The translations under genes and the position numbers were made by a program. A stretch of DNA of 34,466 bases from an uncultured Bacteroidales bacterium. GTDB lineage: Bacteria; Bacteroidota; Bacteroidia; Bacteroidales; Paludibacteraceae. Shown piece after piece: positions 16,592-24,479 of the stretch; the stretch's first letter is position 1; each line of letters opens with the position of its first letter. The stretch spans positions 1-34,466 of the forward strand of contig CAKUUM010000021.1 of assembly GCA_934692905.1 (NCBI GenBank), read 5' to 3'. The notes under the pieces are model-generated. The model searched no databases. It worked only from the letters and a program-made list of their open reading frames with translations, and had not been told where the DNA came from.

Positions 16592-18379
16592 TTACTTAGT
16601 GTACTTGGCTTTCAGTTGCTCAAGCACCTCATGGTTGATGACCACGGGGTATTTCTCACGCAGCGATGCCACCCATTGTTTCTCGAGGTAGTCCTGATAG
16701 TCGGTAGTCACTTTGCCGCGCTCATCGGTGTACTCCTGCGGGGCTTTCAGCACCTTGCCCACTACCATCACGATGGGGAACTCCTCCGTGGGGGTGTACT
16801 CGGCGGTCTTCGACTTGAAGCCGTACACGTCCACAGCGGCGTTCTTGCCCTCGGTCCACAGACCGCGCTCCACCTTGACGTAGGTCACGCTGTCCACATT
16901 CACACGGCGGTTGAGGTAACTCATAATGGAATCGGGGTTCGCGCTCTTGATGATTTGCTTGGCACTGTTGGCTGCCACCTTGTTCTTGGCATAGATGACG
17001 AAGCCTTTGTAGCGCGGCTCGTCCCATGTGTATTCTTTGCGGTGCTGCTTGAAGTACTTCGCCAGCCCCTCTTTGTCTTGGTTGGCTTTGTCCCACACCT
17101 CACGCAGCGACACATCGAACAGCAGAATACCATCGTGGTACTCCTGCACGAGGTGGCGCAGGTCGGCATATTTCTCCTCCAAATGAGCGTCCGCATACGC
17201 GCGCACGTCGGCATCGCTCATCGTGGCGGGCAGGTTGTACTCGGCACGGGTCTTGCGGAGGAAACTCTTGTCCGCCTCTTGCAGACGCTCGTCGCGCTGT
17301 ACGTTCTTGAGCAATTGCGGACGCAGGCTGTCCAACGGTTGTATGCCACGCTCGTCGTATTTCTTGATGAAATGCCAGCCAAAACGTGTGAGGAAAGGCT
17401 CGCAGACCGTGCCGCTCTCCATAGCGAAGGCAATGCTGTCGAACGGCTGCACCATCATGCCGCGTCCGAACCAGCCGAGGTCGCCCCCGCGCATTGCCGA
17501 ACCGCGGTCATCGGAATTCTGCGTTGCCACTTCGGCGAAGTCAGCACCGCTCATCACCACCTTATACAGACTGTCTATCTGCATTTTGGCACTAGCAGCC
17601 TTGTCGGCATTGCCGCGCGGCGTCATCTTCATGATATGTGCAGCGTGCACCTCCTCGTAGGCGCGCTCCTCCTCCACCTTGGCGATATGGAAGCCGTAGG
17701 GGGTGCGGAACACCTCGGTCACACCGCCCACGGGGGTGTTATAGACCGCGTTCTCGAACACATACACATAGCGGAACGGCTGTATCCATCCCACTTCGCC
17801 CTGCGTCTCCTTCGCCTGCGGGTCGTCCGACACCTCCATAGCCACGGTGCCGAAGTCCTCAGGTACCTGCACGGTCTTGGCACGTTTGCCTTTGCCCACT
17901 TTCTTGGGCACACCCACCGTCACGCGCTCACGGGCGATATTGATACGCTCCAATGCGTCTGCCACGGTTGCCGAGTCGGCGTCCTGGTGGCACTCGATGG
18001 CAATATGCGCTGCCCGGCGCGGGTTAGCCATGCGCAGGTAACTCATCAGCACGAGGCTGTCAATGGCATCGTTGTCCTGCATATACTTGGGCGTTGCCTG
18101 TGCACGGTAGCCGCGCAACTCCTTGCGGAACGCCTCGGTGGTGTCCACGCCCTGCGCTTCCGCCTCTGCCACCTTGAGTTTGAAGTTCACGAACAAATCC
18201 AGGTACTCGTCCACCGACTTCTGGTCGAGGCTGCTCTCCTGATTGTTCTTCTCGTAGATGTACTCGAATTCCGATGCCATCACGGGTTGCCCGTTGACGG
18301 TCATCAACACTTGGTCCTCTTGTCCGAACGCCGATACCCCAAGACTCAGCACCAACACGGTTAGAAATGTTTGCTTCAT
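16592..18379 (-). CDS. Periplasmic peptidyl-prolyl isomerase, SurA/PpiD-like parvulin
   Basis: This 595-residue exported chaperone-isomerase has a signal peptide ending SAFGQ. Next come VNGQPVMASEFEYIYEKNN, the N-terminal SurA-type chaperone helix region, and two parvulin-type domains. The first, about 122-237, ends TPYGFHIAKVEEE. The second, about 243-342, has EVHAAHIMKM, SGADFAEVATQNSDD, GGDLGWFGRGMMVQPFDS and FGWHFIKKYDERG. A long C-terminal region (about 380-595) may hold a further chaperone-like repeat. It probably helps outer-membrane proteins fold, fitting the barrel gene downstream. It is the first gene of the nine-gene operon and has a promoter at 18615-18646. Confidence 0.9.
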   Translation of the reverse strand: MKQTFLTVLVLSLGVSAFGQEDQVLMTVNGQPVMASEFEYIYEKNNQESSLDQKSVDEYLDLFVNFKLKVAEAEAQGVDTTEAFRKELRGYRAQATPKYMQDNDAIDSLVLMSYLRMANPRRAAHIAIECHQDADSATVADALERINIARERVTVGVPKKVGKGKRAKTVQVPEDFGTVAMEVSDDPQAKETQGEVGWIQPFRYVYVFENAVYNTPVGGVTEVFRTPYGFHIAKVEEERAYEEVHAAHIMKMTPRGNADKAASAKMQIDSLYKVVMSGADFAEVATQNSDDRGSAMRGGDLGWFGRGMMVQPFDSIAFAMESGTVCEPFLTRFGWHFIKKYDERGIQPLDSLRPQLLKNVQRDERLQEADKSFLRKTRAEYNLPATMSDADVRAYADAHLEEKYADLRHLVQEYHDGILLFDVSLREVWDKANQDKEGLAKYFKQHRKEYTWDEPRYKGFVIYAKNKVAANSAKQIIKSANPDSIMSYLNRRVNVDSVTYVKVERGLWTEGKNAAVDVYGFKSKTAEYTPTEEFPIVMVVGKVLKAPQEYTDERGKVTTDYQDYLEKQWVASLREKYPVVINHEVLEQLKAKYTK

Positions 18380-18476
18380 ATTACACTATTGATTTTATAT
18401 TCAACTAATAAATGTCACTACACTAATACCATTGTTACCCCAACATATACGTCCCCTACTCTCTACCCTCTGCACC

Positions 18477-18516
18477 CTAACCTCTACCACCTAACCTCTA
18501 CCACCTAACCTCTACT
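18477..18516. repeat. 14-bp tandem repeat in the isomerase leader
   Basis: CTAACCTCTACCAC occurs two full times, then a partial third. In the minus-strand transcript it becomes GTGGTAGAGGTTAG, giving regularly spaced GG pairs within the predicted 5' leader. The flanking sequence is also C/T-rich. Confidence 0.8.
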
Positions 18517-18614
18517 CTCTCCCCCCTAACCAATCCCCTACCCTCTTAATCCACACGTATTCCACCCCGTTTTATGCCACTGCAAGACACACAAATCGTC
18601 CCATATTTAGCCCG

Positions 18615-18646
18615 CAAAGTTACGCATTTATTTTGAGATACGCAAA
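18615..18646 (-). promoter_or_regulatory. Promoter of the isomerase-gldG-parAB operon
   Basis: On the minus strand TTTG (18643-18646) and TAACTTTG (18615-18622) are separated by 20 bp. The predicted start near 18608 leaves a leader of about 230 nt before the ATG at 18379. Confidence 0.75.
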
Positions 18647-18669
18647 CGGGTAGAAAATTTGAGGTTCTC

Positions 18670-18835
18670 CATTAATGCCCATTAAACAGCCATTAAATCC
18701 CATAGCACATATACGTAGTCAACAACAACCCGCCAACAACTAATTAAAACATTAATTCCCATGAATTAACCATTAATTTCCACAGCATAGCACATAACAT
18801 TGTCAACAACGAACAACAACTCGCCAACAAAACCA
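18670..18835. repeat. Degenerate direct duplication of about 75-85 bp
   Basis: Two copies, about 18670-18742 and 18751-18835, share CATTAAT(T/G)CCCAT, an ATTAACCATTAAT or similar block, ATAGCACAT, GTCAACAAC and CGCCAACAA in the same order. Small insertions and deletions separate them. No reading frame is conserved. Confidence 0.6.
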
Positions 18836-18846
18836 TCCACAACTGA

Positions 18847-19383
18847 CACAACAACAAACGGCAACTCTTGTTGCTTCTTATCAATTTCCCATCTCCCTAT
18901 TCCTCAACACGAATACGAAACTTATGGAACTTTGCGTGCAAAACTCTCTAAACTCTGAACGCTAAACTATTACTCCATTTCCCTGCTCTTTCCCCGACCT
19001 TACCCTGCTTTTGTTTCAATCCCATCCTACCTCCATTTCGATACAAAGATAATACAAAATCGTCCAAAATCCAAATTTTTCTGCATTATTTTTGCATTTT
19101 CTTTATAAGTCGGTGATAATCAATATCACAAAAATCACCACTTTTCGGCATTTTCTCCATTTCTTTTTCAAAAACACGTTCCACAGGGATGTTCCACACT
19201 CATAGTTGATATGTCTCCCCAAGCACCACAAACACACAAAAAGGTCTATGGGTCATTTTGCAGGCTGATTTATTTGTTGTGTTTGACCACTAGGGTGGGA
19301 CCCAATAAATAATACGACATTAAAACGGCAAGTGAGAGCCTAAAAGCAATACATAGATAACTGCAACACCAATGAAGTTGCAC
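18847..19383. other. Long non-coding stretch upstream of the ATPase array
   Basis: No plausible gene is seen. It contains the second copy of the dispersed 30-bp repeat (18980-19009), an isolated leftward promoter (19044-19075) and, at about 19178-19198, two direct GTTCCAC heptamers six bases apart. The heptamers resemble parS half-sites but do not form a parS palindrome. The remainder is AT-rich. Confidence 0.5.
19044..19075 (-). promoter_or_regulatory. Isolated leftward promoter
   Basis: On the minus strand TTTG (19072-19075) and TATCTTTG (19044-19051) are spaced by 20 bp, a consensus match. No ORF follows for about 650 bp until the isomerase start, so it drives a small RNA, a long alternative leader, or nothing. 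Confidence 0.55.
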
Positions 19384-19515
19384 AAGTTCGTCCGGTTTTT
19401 GCAGTAGTATAGACGGAAGTTCGTTTGTTTTTTGCAATAGTTTGAATAAAAGTTCATCGTATTTTTGCAGTAGTATAAGTGAAAAATCGTCTGTTTTTTG
19501 CAGAAATGCTTGTGT
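19384..19515. repeat. Four contiguous 33-bp repeats ahead of the DUF4143 ATPase gene
   Basis: Units at 19384-19416, 19417-19449, 19450-19482 and 19483-19515 begin AAGTTCGTCTG-like and share TTTTTTGCAGTAGTA. The TTTTTGCA core is invariant, while the last 10 bp of each unit vary. The units abut with no spacers, so this is not a CRISPR array. It ends at the ATPase promoter. Confidence 0.85.
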
Positions 19516-19540
19516 ATATTACTGACAATGTGTAACTTTG
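19510..19540 (+). promoter_or_regulatory. Promoter of the DUF4143 ATPase gene
   Basis: TTG (19510-19512) and TAACTTTG (19533-19540) are spaced by 20 bp. Transcription near 19547 would leave a leader of about 17 nt. The -33 element lies inside the last 33-bp repeat. Confidence 0.68.
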
Positions 19541-19563
19541 CGGCGAATTAGAAAAGCATAGTT

Positions 19564-20871
19564 ATGAAACGTATTGCATATAAGCAATTAGTCCAATGGA
19601 AGAACAAGCCTGACAGTATGCGCAAGCCCTTGATAATTGAGGGGGCACGCCAGACGGGAAAGACTTGGTTGGCTGTGGAATTTGGCGTGCATGAGTTCGA
19701 CAATATAGTGTCTGTCAATTTTGAAGACGCTGAGCAGATACGCAACATCTTCGAGATGGACTTCAATATTGAGCGTATCGTGCTTGGTTTGCAGGCTTAT
19801 ACCCATCAAACGATAGTGGCGGGTAGGACGCTCATTTTCTTCGACGAGATTCAGTTTGCCCGTCGCGGGTTGTTGTCACTCAAGTACTTCAAGGAAAAAG
19901 CCCCTCAGTACCACGTCGTGGCTGCGGGCTCGTTGCTCGGACTGATTGACCATCAAGACGACTCGTTTCCCGTAGGCAAAGTGGAGTTCTTGCGCCTCAA
20001 TCCGTTGGGCTTTGAGGAGTTCTTGATGGCAATAGGTGAGGAGAGTCTGGTGGACTTGTTGCACACGCAGGACTGGCAGACCATCACTGCTTTTGAGCAG
20101 CAGTTCACGCACCTCTTGCGGCAGTACTACTACGTGGGCGGTATGCCCGAAGCAGTCAAGGTCTTTGCCGAACAGAAGAATTACCAAAGTGTCCGGACAA
20201 TACAATTACAGTTGCTCAAGTCATACGCCAATGATTTCAGCAAGCACCCGCCCAAGGAGATTGTGAAGCGTATGGGTATCTTGTGGAATGCCATTCCCGT
20301 ACAACTTGCCAAAGAGAACAGGCGTTTTGTTTATTCGGCAGTGCGTGGCAGTGCGCGTGCCAAAGATTTCGAGACATCTATTGAGTGGTTGCTCAATGCG
20401 GGTGTTATTCACAAGGTGACACGTGTTACATCGGGGGAGATGCCCTTGGCGGGGTTCGAGGAACCCGAAGCATTCAAACTGTATATGCTCGACATAGGAT
20501 TGCTGGGAGCCATGACGCATTTGGACGAGGCGACTATGTTGTCCGGTAATCAGTACTTTATGCAGTACAAAGGGGCTTTGACAGAGCAATTTGTGTTGCA
20601 GCAGTTGTGCTTGTTGCCCGACTTGCCCATGTACTATTGGGCACCCGAAACGGGTATTGCGGAAGTGGATTTTGTCATCCAAATGGCAGGAAAAATCATC
20701 CCTATAGAAGCCAAAGCCGATCGCAATCTTCGGGCTAAGTCTCTGAAAATGTTTATTTCGCGCTACCAAACGGCACTTGCTGTCCGCACTTCACTCAGTC
20801 CCTATCACCGCGGAGAAACAGTGATAGATTTACCACTCTATGCAATATCGTTGTTGAAAGATATCCTGTAA
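19564..20871 (+). CDS. AAA ATPase with C-terminal DUF4143
   Basis: The 435-residue protein belongs to the widespread AAA_14/DUF4143 family, whose role is not established but often associated with mobile or toxin-like loci. Walker A is EGARQTGKTW (27-34), Walker B TLIFFDEIQ (89-97), and a sensor-like HVVAAGSLLG follows. The C-terminal domain (about 200-400) ends with a restriction-endonuclease-like signature: AEVDFVIQMAGKIIPIEAKA carries D-x(n)-E-x-K residues. The gene stands alone, is preceded by the 33-bp array, and converges with the caspase gene. Its codon use resembles that of the neighbouring core genes. Confidence 0.88.
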   Translation: MKRIAYKQLVQWKNKPDSMRKPLIIEGARQTGKTWLAVEFGVHEFDNIVSVNFEDAEQIRNIFEMDFNIERIVLGLQAYTHQTIVAGRTLIFFDEIQFARRGLLSLKYFKEKAPQYHVVAAGSLLGLIDHQDDSFPVGKVEFLRLNPLGFEEFLMAIGEESLVDLLHTQDWQTITAFEQQFTHLLRQYYYVGGMPEAVKVFAEQKNYQSVRTIQLQLLKSYANDFSKHPPKEIVKRMGILWNAIPVQLAKENRRFVYSAVRGSARAKDFETSIEWLLNAGVIHKVTRVTSGEMPLAGFEEPEAFKLYMLDIGLLGAMTHLDEATMLSGNQYFMQYKGALTEQFVLQQLCLLPDLPMYYWAPETGIAEVDFVIQMAGKIIPIEAKADRNLRAKSLKMFISRYQTALAVRTSLSPYHRGETVIDLPLYAISLLKDIL

Positions 20872-20919
20872 GGTGTAAATCTTAAACAAAGAACAAAACA
20901 TAGACAATAGAGCAAAACC

Positions 20920-20933
20920 TGTTGTGCACAACA
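20920..20933. other. Perfect 14-bp palindrome TGTTGTGCACAACA
   Basis: It lies in the 151-bp spacer between two convergent genes. The spacer has no other clear terminator. It could form a short hairpin or be a protein-binding site; no T-tract follows. Confidence 0.45.
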
Positions 20934-21022
20934 TGCGCACAGAGGAGACTTCACTTATCTTCGCCAGAGAGGGGAATAACCTCCGCTAATAGCCGCGAAT
21001 AACCCGTTACTGTATGCCCATA

Positions 21023-22672
21023 CTATCTCAGTTTCCACGTCTGCCACGATGTCCCCACAGCGGCAGAGGGAATGACGCACGGTGTCTGCGACTTGCCATT
21101 GAGCACAATGGACTGCTGGCGCACATTGGTGGTGATATAGTCGCCGAGGTCTTGCAAGGTCACATTGCCCGCAGTATCTTGCAGTTTCTTGAGCAGATAG
21201 TAGGTGAACATACCATGCTGTTTCTCGTTGTTTGGATAGGCAGTCTCATCCCCTTGTGCTGCCGAGAATACCACCATATTGCCTTGCGGCACACCGTTCT
21301 TGGCTTTGAGTGCCACACCGCGTGCCGATGCTAACATACCCTCCTCGCGCTTGCTGCCCGAAAAACAAGCATCCATAAAGATAGTCACATTGGCGGTGCT
21401 CATCTGCCCCAGCGAGGCATAGAGGTTATCCAACTTATACCCCGTAGTCACGTCCGTGCTGATGCCGTCCACCGGTAGCAGATAGGCGGTTCGGCTGCTC
21501 TCGTCGGGAATACCATGCCCTGCATAGTAGAAAATGATATGCGCATCGTCAAACACCTCTGTGATATTCTCTAACCACGTGACTTGCGCCTTGAGTTGGT
21601 TGCCCGTGGCATTCTGTACATAGCGGATATGCTTCTCGGGAATGCCCAAAGTCTTCTTGCAATACTCGTAGAAGATATTGCCGTCGTTGAGTGCAAAGGG
21701 CACAGACGCTACCGATTGGTAGTTCTCGTTGGCAATGATAACGGCAAAAGCCTTGTCGTTGCGGATATTGCTGACAGGTATATTCTCGTCCACGTCCGCG
21801 ATAAGGGTGGCGCGGTGTATCTCCACTTCCGAATCGTTGCGCGCCACATTCATCTCAATCGTTCCGCCAATGTGCTGCCCGAGTTTGAGTGAGACCGTCT
21901 CTCCCTTGGCATAGCCCTTTTGCTCAGTCAATGCCACCTGCACATCAATGTTCTCTGCCGCCTCTTGGTTGGTAATTAACTCATAATCAAACGTGCGGCT
22001 CTCGCCTGCCGCCAATGCGGGGATAGTCACATACTCCATATTGCCCCCTATGCGGTTCACGTTCCTCGGCAGTTTGATTTGTACCCCCACATTCTCTGCC
22101 TTGCCTTGGTCCATATTCTGCACTATCACCTGCAGGCGGAAGGGCTTGCGGCGTTCCAACACGCCCGAGTTGTCCCCCACAATCTTGTAACTCGCCACAT
22201 TCACCATCGGGGTCCTCAGTTTGTGTGTACCGATGGTGGACTTGATTTGCTCCGTGCCGTAACCATTCGGCTCGTCCACATACATGCTCAGGGTAATATC
22301 CCCTGTGACGGTGGAAGCGTCTGCACTAATGGGGATTTCCACCCACTGCGTTGTCCCCTTTGGTATAACGGGCAATGCAATATCTTTCAGCCGAATGCCC
22401 AGTGTAGCCCCCGTGGCAGATACTTTGGCGACACACGCATACCCATCCCCACGCCCCGAGTTGGCAACTTGAAAGCGTATCTTGCACTGCTCGTTGCCAT
22501 CAATCACACCATTGCCGTCTTGGTCAACGAACTGCACAGAGTTCGGAACTATATCCAAGATAGGCGGAATAACCTCCTTCTGAATACAAAAGTCCATAGG
22601 GGCACTGACATTAGATTGGGCAAACAATAGCAATGGGAATAGACTTGCTAAATATAAGATACACTTTTTCAT
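21023..22672 (-). CDS. Secreted caspase-fold (C14) protease
   Basis: The 549-residue protein has a signal peptide (1 to about 19, LFPLLLFAQ), so it acts in the periplasm or at the surface. Next is an EF-hand-like loop at 50-61 (DQDGNGVIDGNE), then Ig-like CARDB-type segments (about 60-270: QVANSGRGDGYACV, VNVASYKIVGDNSGVLERRK, VQNMDQGKAENVGVQIKLP). The caspase domain spans about 305-535, with catalytic His386 in IIFYYAGHG and Cys436 in FMDACFSGS, plus FSAAQGDETAYPNN and HGMFTYYLLKKL. Both catalytic residues are intact. It follows the HEPN-like gene by 14 bp with no promoter between, so it seems to be the last gene of the minus-strand operon. Substrates are unknown. Confidence 0.9.
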   Translation of the reverse strand: MKKCILYLASLFPLLLFAQSNVSAPMDFCIQKEVIPPILDIVPNSVQFVDQDGNGVIDGNEQCKIRFQVANSGRGDGYACVAKVSATGATLGIRLKDIALPVIPKGTTQWVEIPISADASTVTGDITLSMYVDEPNGYGTEQIKSTIGTHKLRTPMVNVASYKIVGDNSGVLERRKPFRLQVIVQNMDQGKAENVGVQIKLPRNVNRIGGNMEYVTIPALAAGESRTFDYELITNQEAAENIDVQVALTEQKGYAKGETVSLKLGQHIGGTIEMNVARNDSEVEIHRATLIADVDENIPVSNIRNDKAFAVIIANENYQSVASVPFALNDGNIFYEYCKKTLGIPEKHIRYVQNATGNQLKAQVTWLENITEVFDDAHIIFYYAGHGIPDESSRTAYLLPVDGISTDVTTGYKLDNLYASLGQMSTANVTIFMDACFSGSKREEGMLASARGVALKAKNGVPQGNMVVFSAAQGDETAYPNNEKQHGMFTYYLLKKLQDTAGNVTLQDLGDYITTNVRQQSIVLNGKSQTPCVIPSAAVGTSWQTWKLR

Positions 22673-22686
22673 ATTATGAGACTTGA

Positions 22687-23334
22687 TTAAGATAATAAAA
22701 TATGTATTAAGTTTGACATAGCATACACGATACTATCAATTTCATTTGTTACAATATCATCATTATGCTTTACATGTACGTTGAAATATCGTATGATGGC
22801 TTGCATATCATTAGTAACAAGAGCGATTGTTTCAGTAGATTTTCCTTTCCGTCCAAGATATTCTTTCAAATCACTTTGCTGGTTCTCAAGTGACTTCTTA
22901 TTTGAGAGAACGTTCCTCAAAAGCAGTTCTACAGATAAACGAAGGTCATCCATCGCATGTCGATAGTTTTGTCTCGCCTGCAAGTCATTGATTGCCGTTA
23001 TATACAAGTTCAACGCATCTTGGTATGGAGAAATCTCCCGTTTCACACTATCAGTCAATGATTTTGTTTCTATTTCCAATACTCCTCCTTGAAAATGTCC
23101 TTTTAGTAATTTCTGTAACTCATCACAAACTTCATCTATAGTGTAAAAACTATTTATATATACGGTTAAGTCGTCTCGTTTGTTATGTGTTATATTACAA
23201 TGATGTACTGCAGAAGAAGACTCTATCAACTCTTTGATAGTTTGCAGGAGACTATTGTCTAATAGTTTTACTTTTAGATATGGATTACCACAAGCCGTTG
23301 CTTTTTGAATATCAAATTGTTTAGGCATAAACAC
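22687..23334 (-). CDS. Small protein with HEPN/Abi-like C-terminal domain
   Basis: The 215-residue protein has no signal peptide. Its N-terminal half (about 12-82) has an alpha/beta pattern around NPYLKVKLLDNSLLQTIKE and DLTVYINSFYTIDEVCDELQ. The helical C-terminal half (about 118-215) runs RHAMDDLRLSVELLLRNVL, KSLENQQSDLKEYLGRKGKS, then IRYFNVHVKHNDD and SIVYAMSNLIHILLS. That layout resembles Abi_C/HEPN domains. R182-x4-H187 fits a relaxed RX4-6H motif, but the residue after the arginine is tyrosine rather than the usual polar one. The call is by pattern only. It follows the SIR2 gene by 23 bp and both are visibly more AT-rich than their neighbours, suggesting joint acquisition. Confidence 0.5.
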   Translation of the reverse strand: MFMPKQFDIQKATACGNPYLKVKLLDNSLLQTIKELIESSSAVHHCNITHNKRDDLTVYINSFYTIDEVCDELQKLLKGHFQGGVLEIETKSLTDSVKREISPYQDALNLYITAINDLQARQNYRHAMDDLRLSVELLLRNVLSNKKSLENQQSDLKEYLGRKGKSTETIALVTNDMQAIIRYFNVHVKHNDDIVTNEIDSIVYAMSNLIHILLS

Positions 23335-23357
23335 GTTACTATTGAATAACTAAGGAT

Positions 23358-24407
23358 TTAACGAAAGTCGTATTGTTCTGCATATTGCTGAACTATTTGC
23401 ACATTTGCCCCCAAATTCTGCGATAACCTATTCAAATCTTCATTAGAGAAAGGGTCTATAATGTAGATTGACTTACCTTTAGCATAAGCCAATAGGTACT
23501 CATTGATTTTGTCATCGCGACCTCCATAACCAATGATATATATTATATCTGCACTGCAAAGATTTTCTTTGAAATGCTCAAATTGGGATTGATAGAATGG
23601 CTCTTTGTAACGCTGTATCTTGGTTGTAGTGCCCGTCAAGAAATCTGGAATAAGGCATTGTAAACAGGATGTATCTGTATCATCTTGATTCCGAATACTC
23701 TCCACATTAATTCCGCTTCGAGATGGTATCTTAATGTATTCATATTTGGATATATCCTTTTGATACGTATAGCGATACCTATCTAAACTGCCATGCAGTT
23801 TGTACAATAGTATATTGCCTTGATAATTGTCTTCGGAAAACATAGGTATCTTCCCACCCTCACATGTAAACAAAGAATTATCCGTGGAGAAACCATCACT
23901 ATACAAACCTTCCAATATACGCTCCAATAATGTATCATGATTTAATGTATGGATATGTACCTTGTCTGCAAGTGCAGCATGTTGTATAAAATCGCGAAAA
24001 TGTTCATATTGTTCAATATATAAACTCGCCCTCTTGTCTGCCTCATCTAAATAGAAACAAACTAACTGCTGATATAGACCATTGAGTTCCTTAATTCTCT
24101 TGTCCAATTCTAATCCTGCAAAGCAATCAGATATGTGCCAAATTTTCCAATAGAAATCATAAAACTGCTCATAGTCAAATTGGTTGCAATGAGCATAAGA
24201 ATAGCCGCGAATAAGGATTAATAGATTCTCAAAAGGTATTAGTTCTATTTTTTGATAGGGCAAAGTCTCGGGACGTTTACATAGATTACCTGCCTGTATG
24301 TAAAAATCGTGGCTTGATGTGTTAGCAACCATTTCTGATAACCGTTTTGCCGTAGGATACCCTGCTGCCACAGAAAATCCTGCACCGAGTAAAATTGATA
24401 TGTTCAT
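23358..24407 (-). CDS. SIR2-like (NAD-binding) protein, probable defence effector
   Basis: This 349-residue cytoplasmic protein starts with a SIR2-type Rossmann motif ILLGAGFSVAAGYPTAKRLS (GAG at 8-10). The diverged catalytic-region motifs are HIHTLNHDTLLERIL (N156, D158) and YKLHGSLDR (H205). The late NAD-pocket motif is DIIYIIGYGGRDDKINEYL (about 287-305), followed by IYIIDPF. Related bacterial SIR2-like proteins degrade NAD+ in anti-phage systems such as DSR, Thoeris-like and SIR2-HerA. A role here is inferred from family and from pairing with the HEPN-like gene. No separate membrane, helicase or sensor domain is present. It begins 72 bp after the lectin gene, without a recognisable promoter. 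Confidence 0.83.
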   Translation of the reverse strand: MNISILLGAGFSVAAGYPTAKRLSEMVANTSSHDFYIQAGNLCKRPETLPYQKIELIPFENLLILIRGYSYAHCNQFDYEQFYDFYWKIWHISDCFAGLELDKRIKELNGLYQQLVCFYLDEADKRASLYIEQYEHFRDFIQHAALADKVHIHTLNHDTLLERILEGLYSDGFSTDNSLFTCEGGKIPMFSEDNYQGNILLYKLHGSLDRYRYTYQKDISKYEYIKIPSRSGINVESIRNQDDTDTSCLQCLIPDFLTGTTTKIQRYKEPFYQSQFEHFKENLCSADIIYIIGYGGRDDKINEYLLAYAKGKSIYIIDPFSNEDLNRLSQNLGANVQIVQQYAEQYDFR

Positions 24408-24450
24408 AATTATAGATATTAATAAGTTAATATTGTTTAGTGTTATCTAT

Positions 24451-24472
24451 CTACCAGCCCTGCGGGACTGGC
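24451..24472 (-). other. Hairpin directly after the lectin-like gene
   Basis: On the minus strand CCAGTCC-CGCA-GGGCTGG forms a 7-bp GC-rich stem (one G-T pair) with a four-base loop, about 10 nt beyond the stop of the lectin-like gene. No T-run follows. It may be a weak terminator, or the analogue of the short-stem, tetraloop hairpin found just after variable repeats in diversity-generating retroelements. Confidence 0.55.
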
Positions 24473-24479
24473 TGACAAT

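Noticed and set aside
15647..18364. 905-codon open frame on the + strand
   Set aside because: It is antisense to gldG and the isomerase, whose domain motifs are unambiguous. The translation is histidine/leucine/arginine-rich with no family motif, an effect of codon bias on the other strand.
19255..19320. Insertion-sequence end near GGGTGGGACCC
   Set aside because: The short inverted match has no transposase, no partner terminus and no target duplication.
19384..19515. CRISPR array
   Set aside because: The 33-bp units are contiguous, variation is inside the units, there are no spacers, and no cas genes are in the window.
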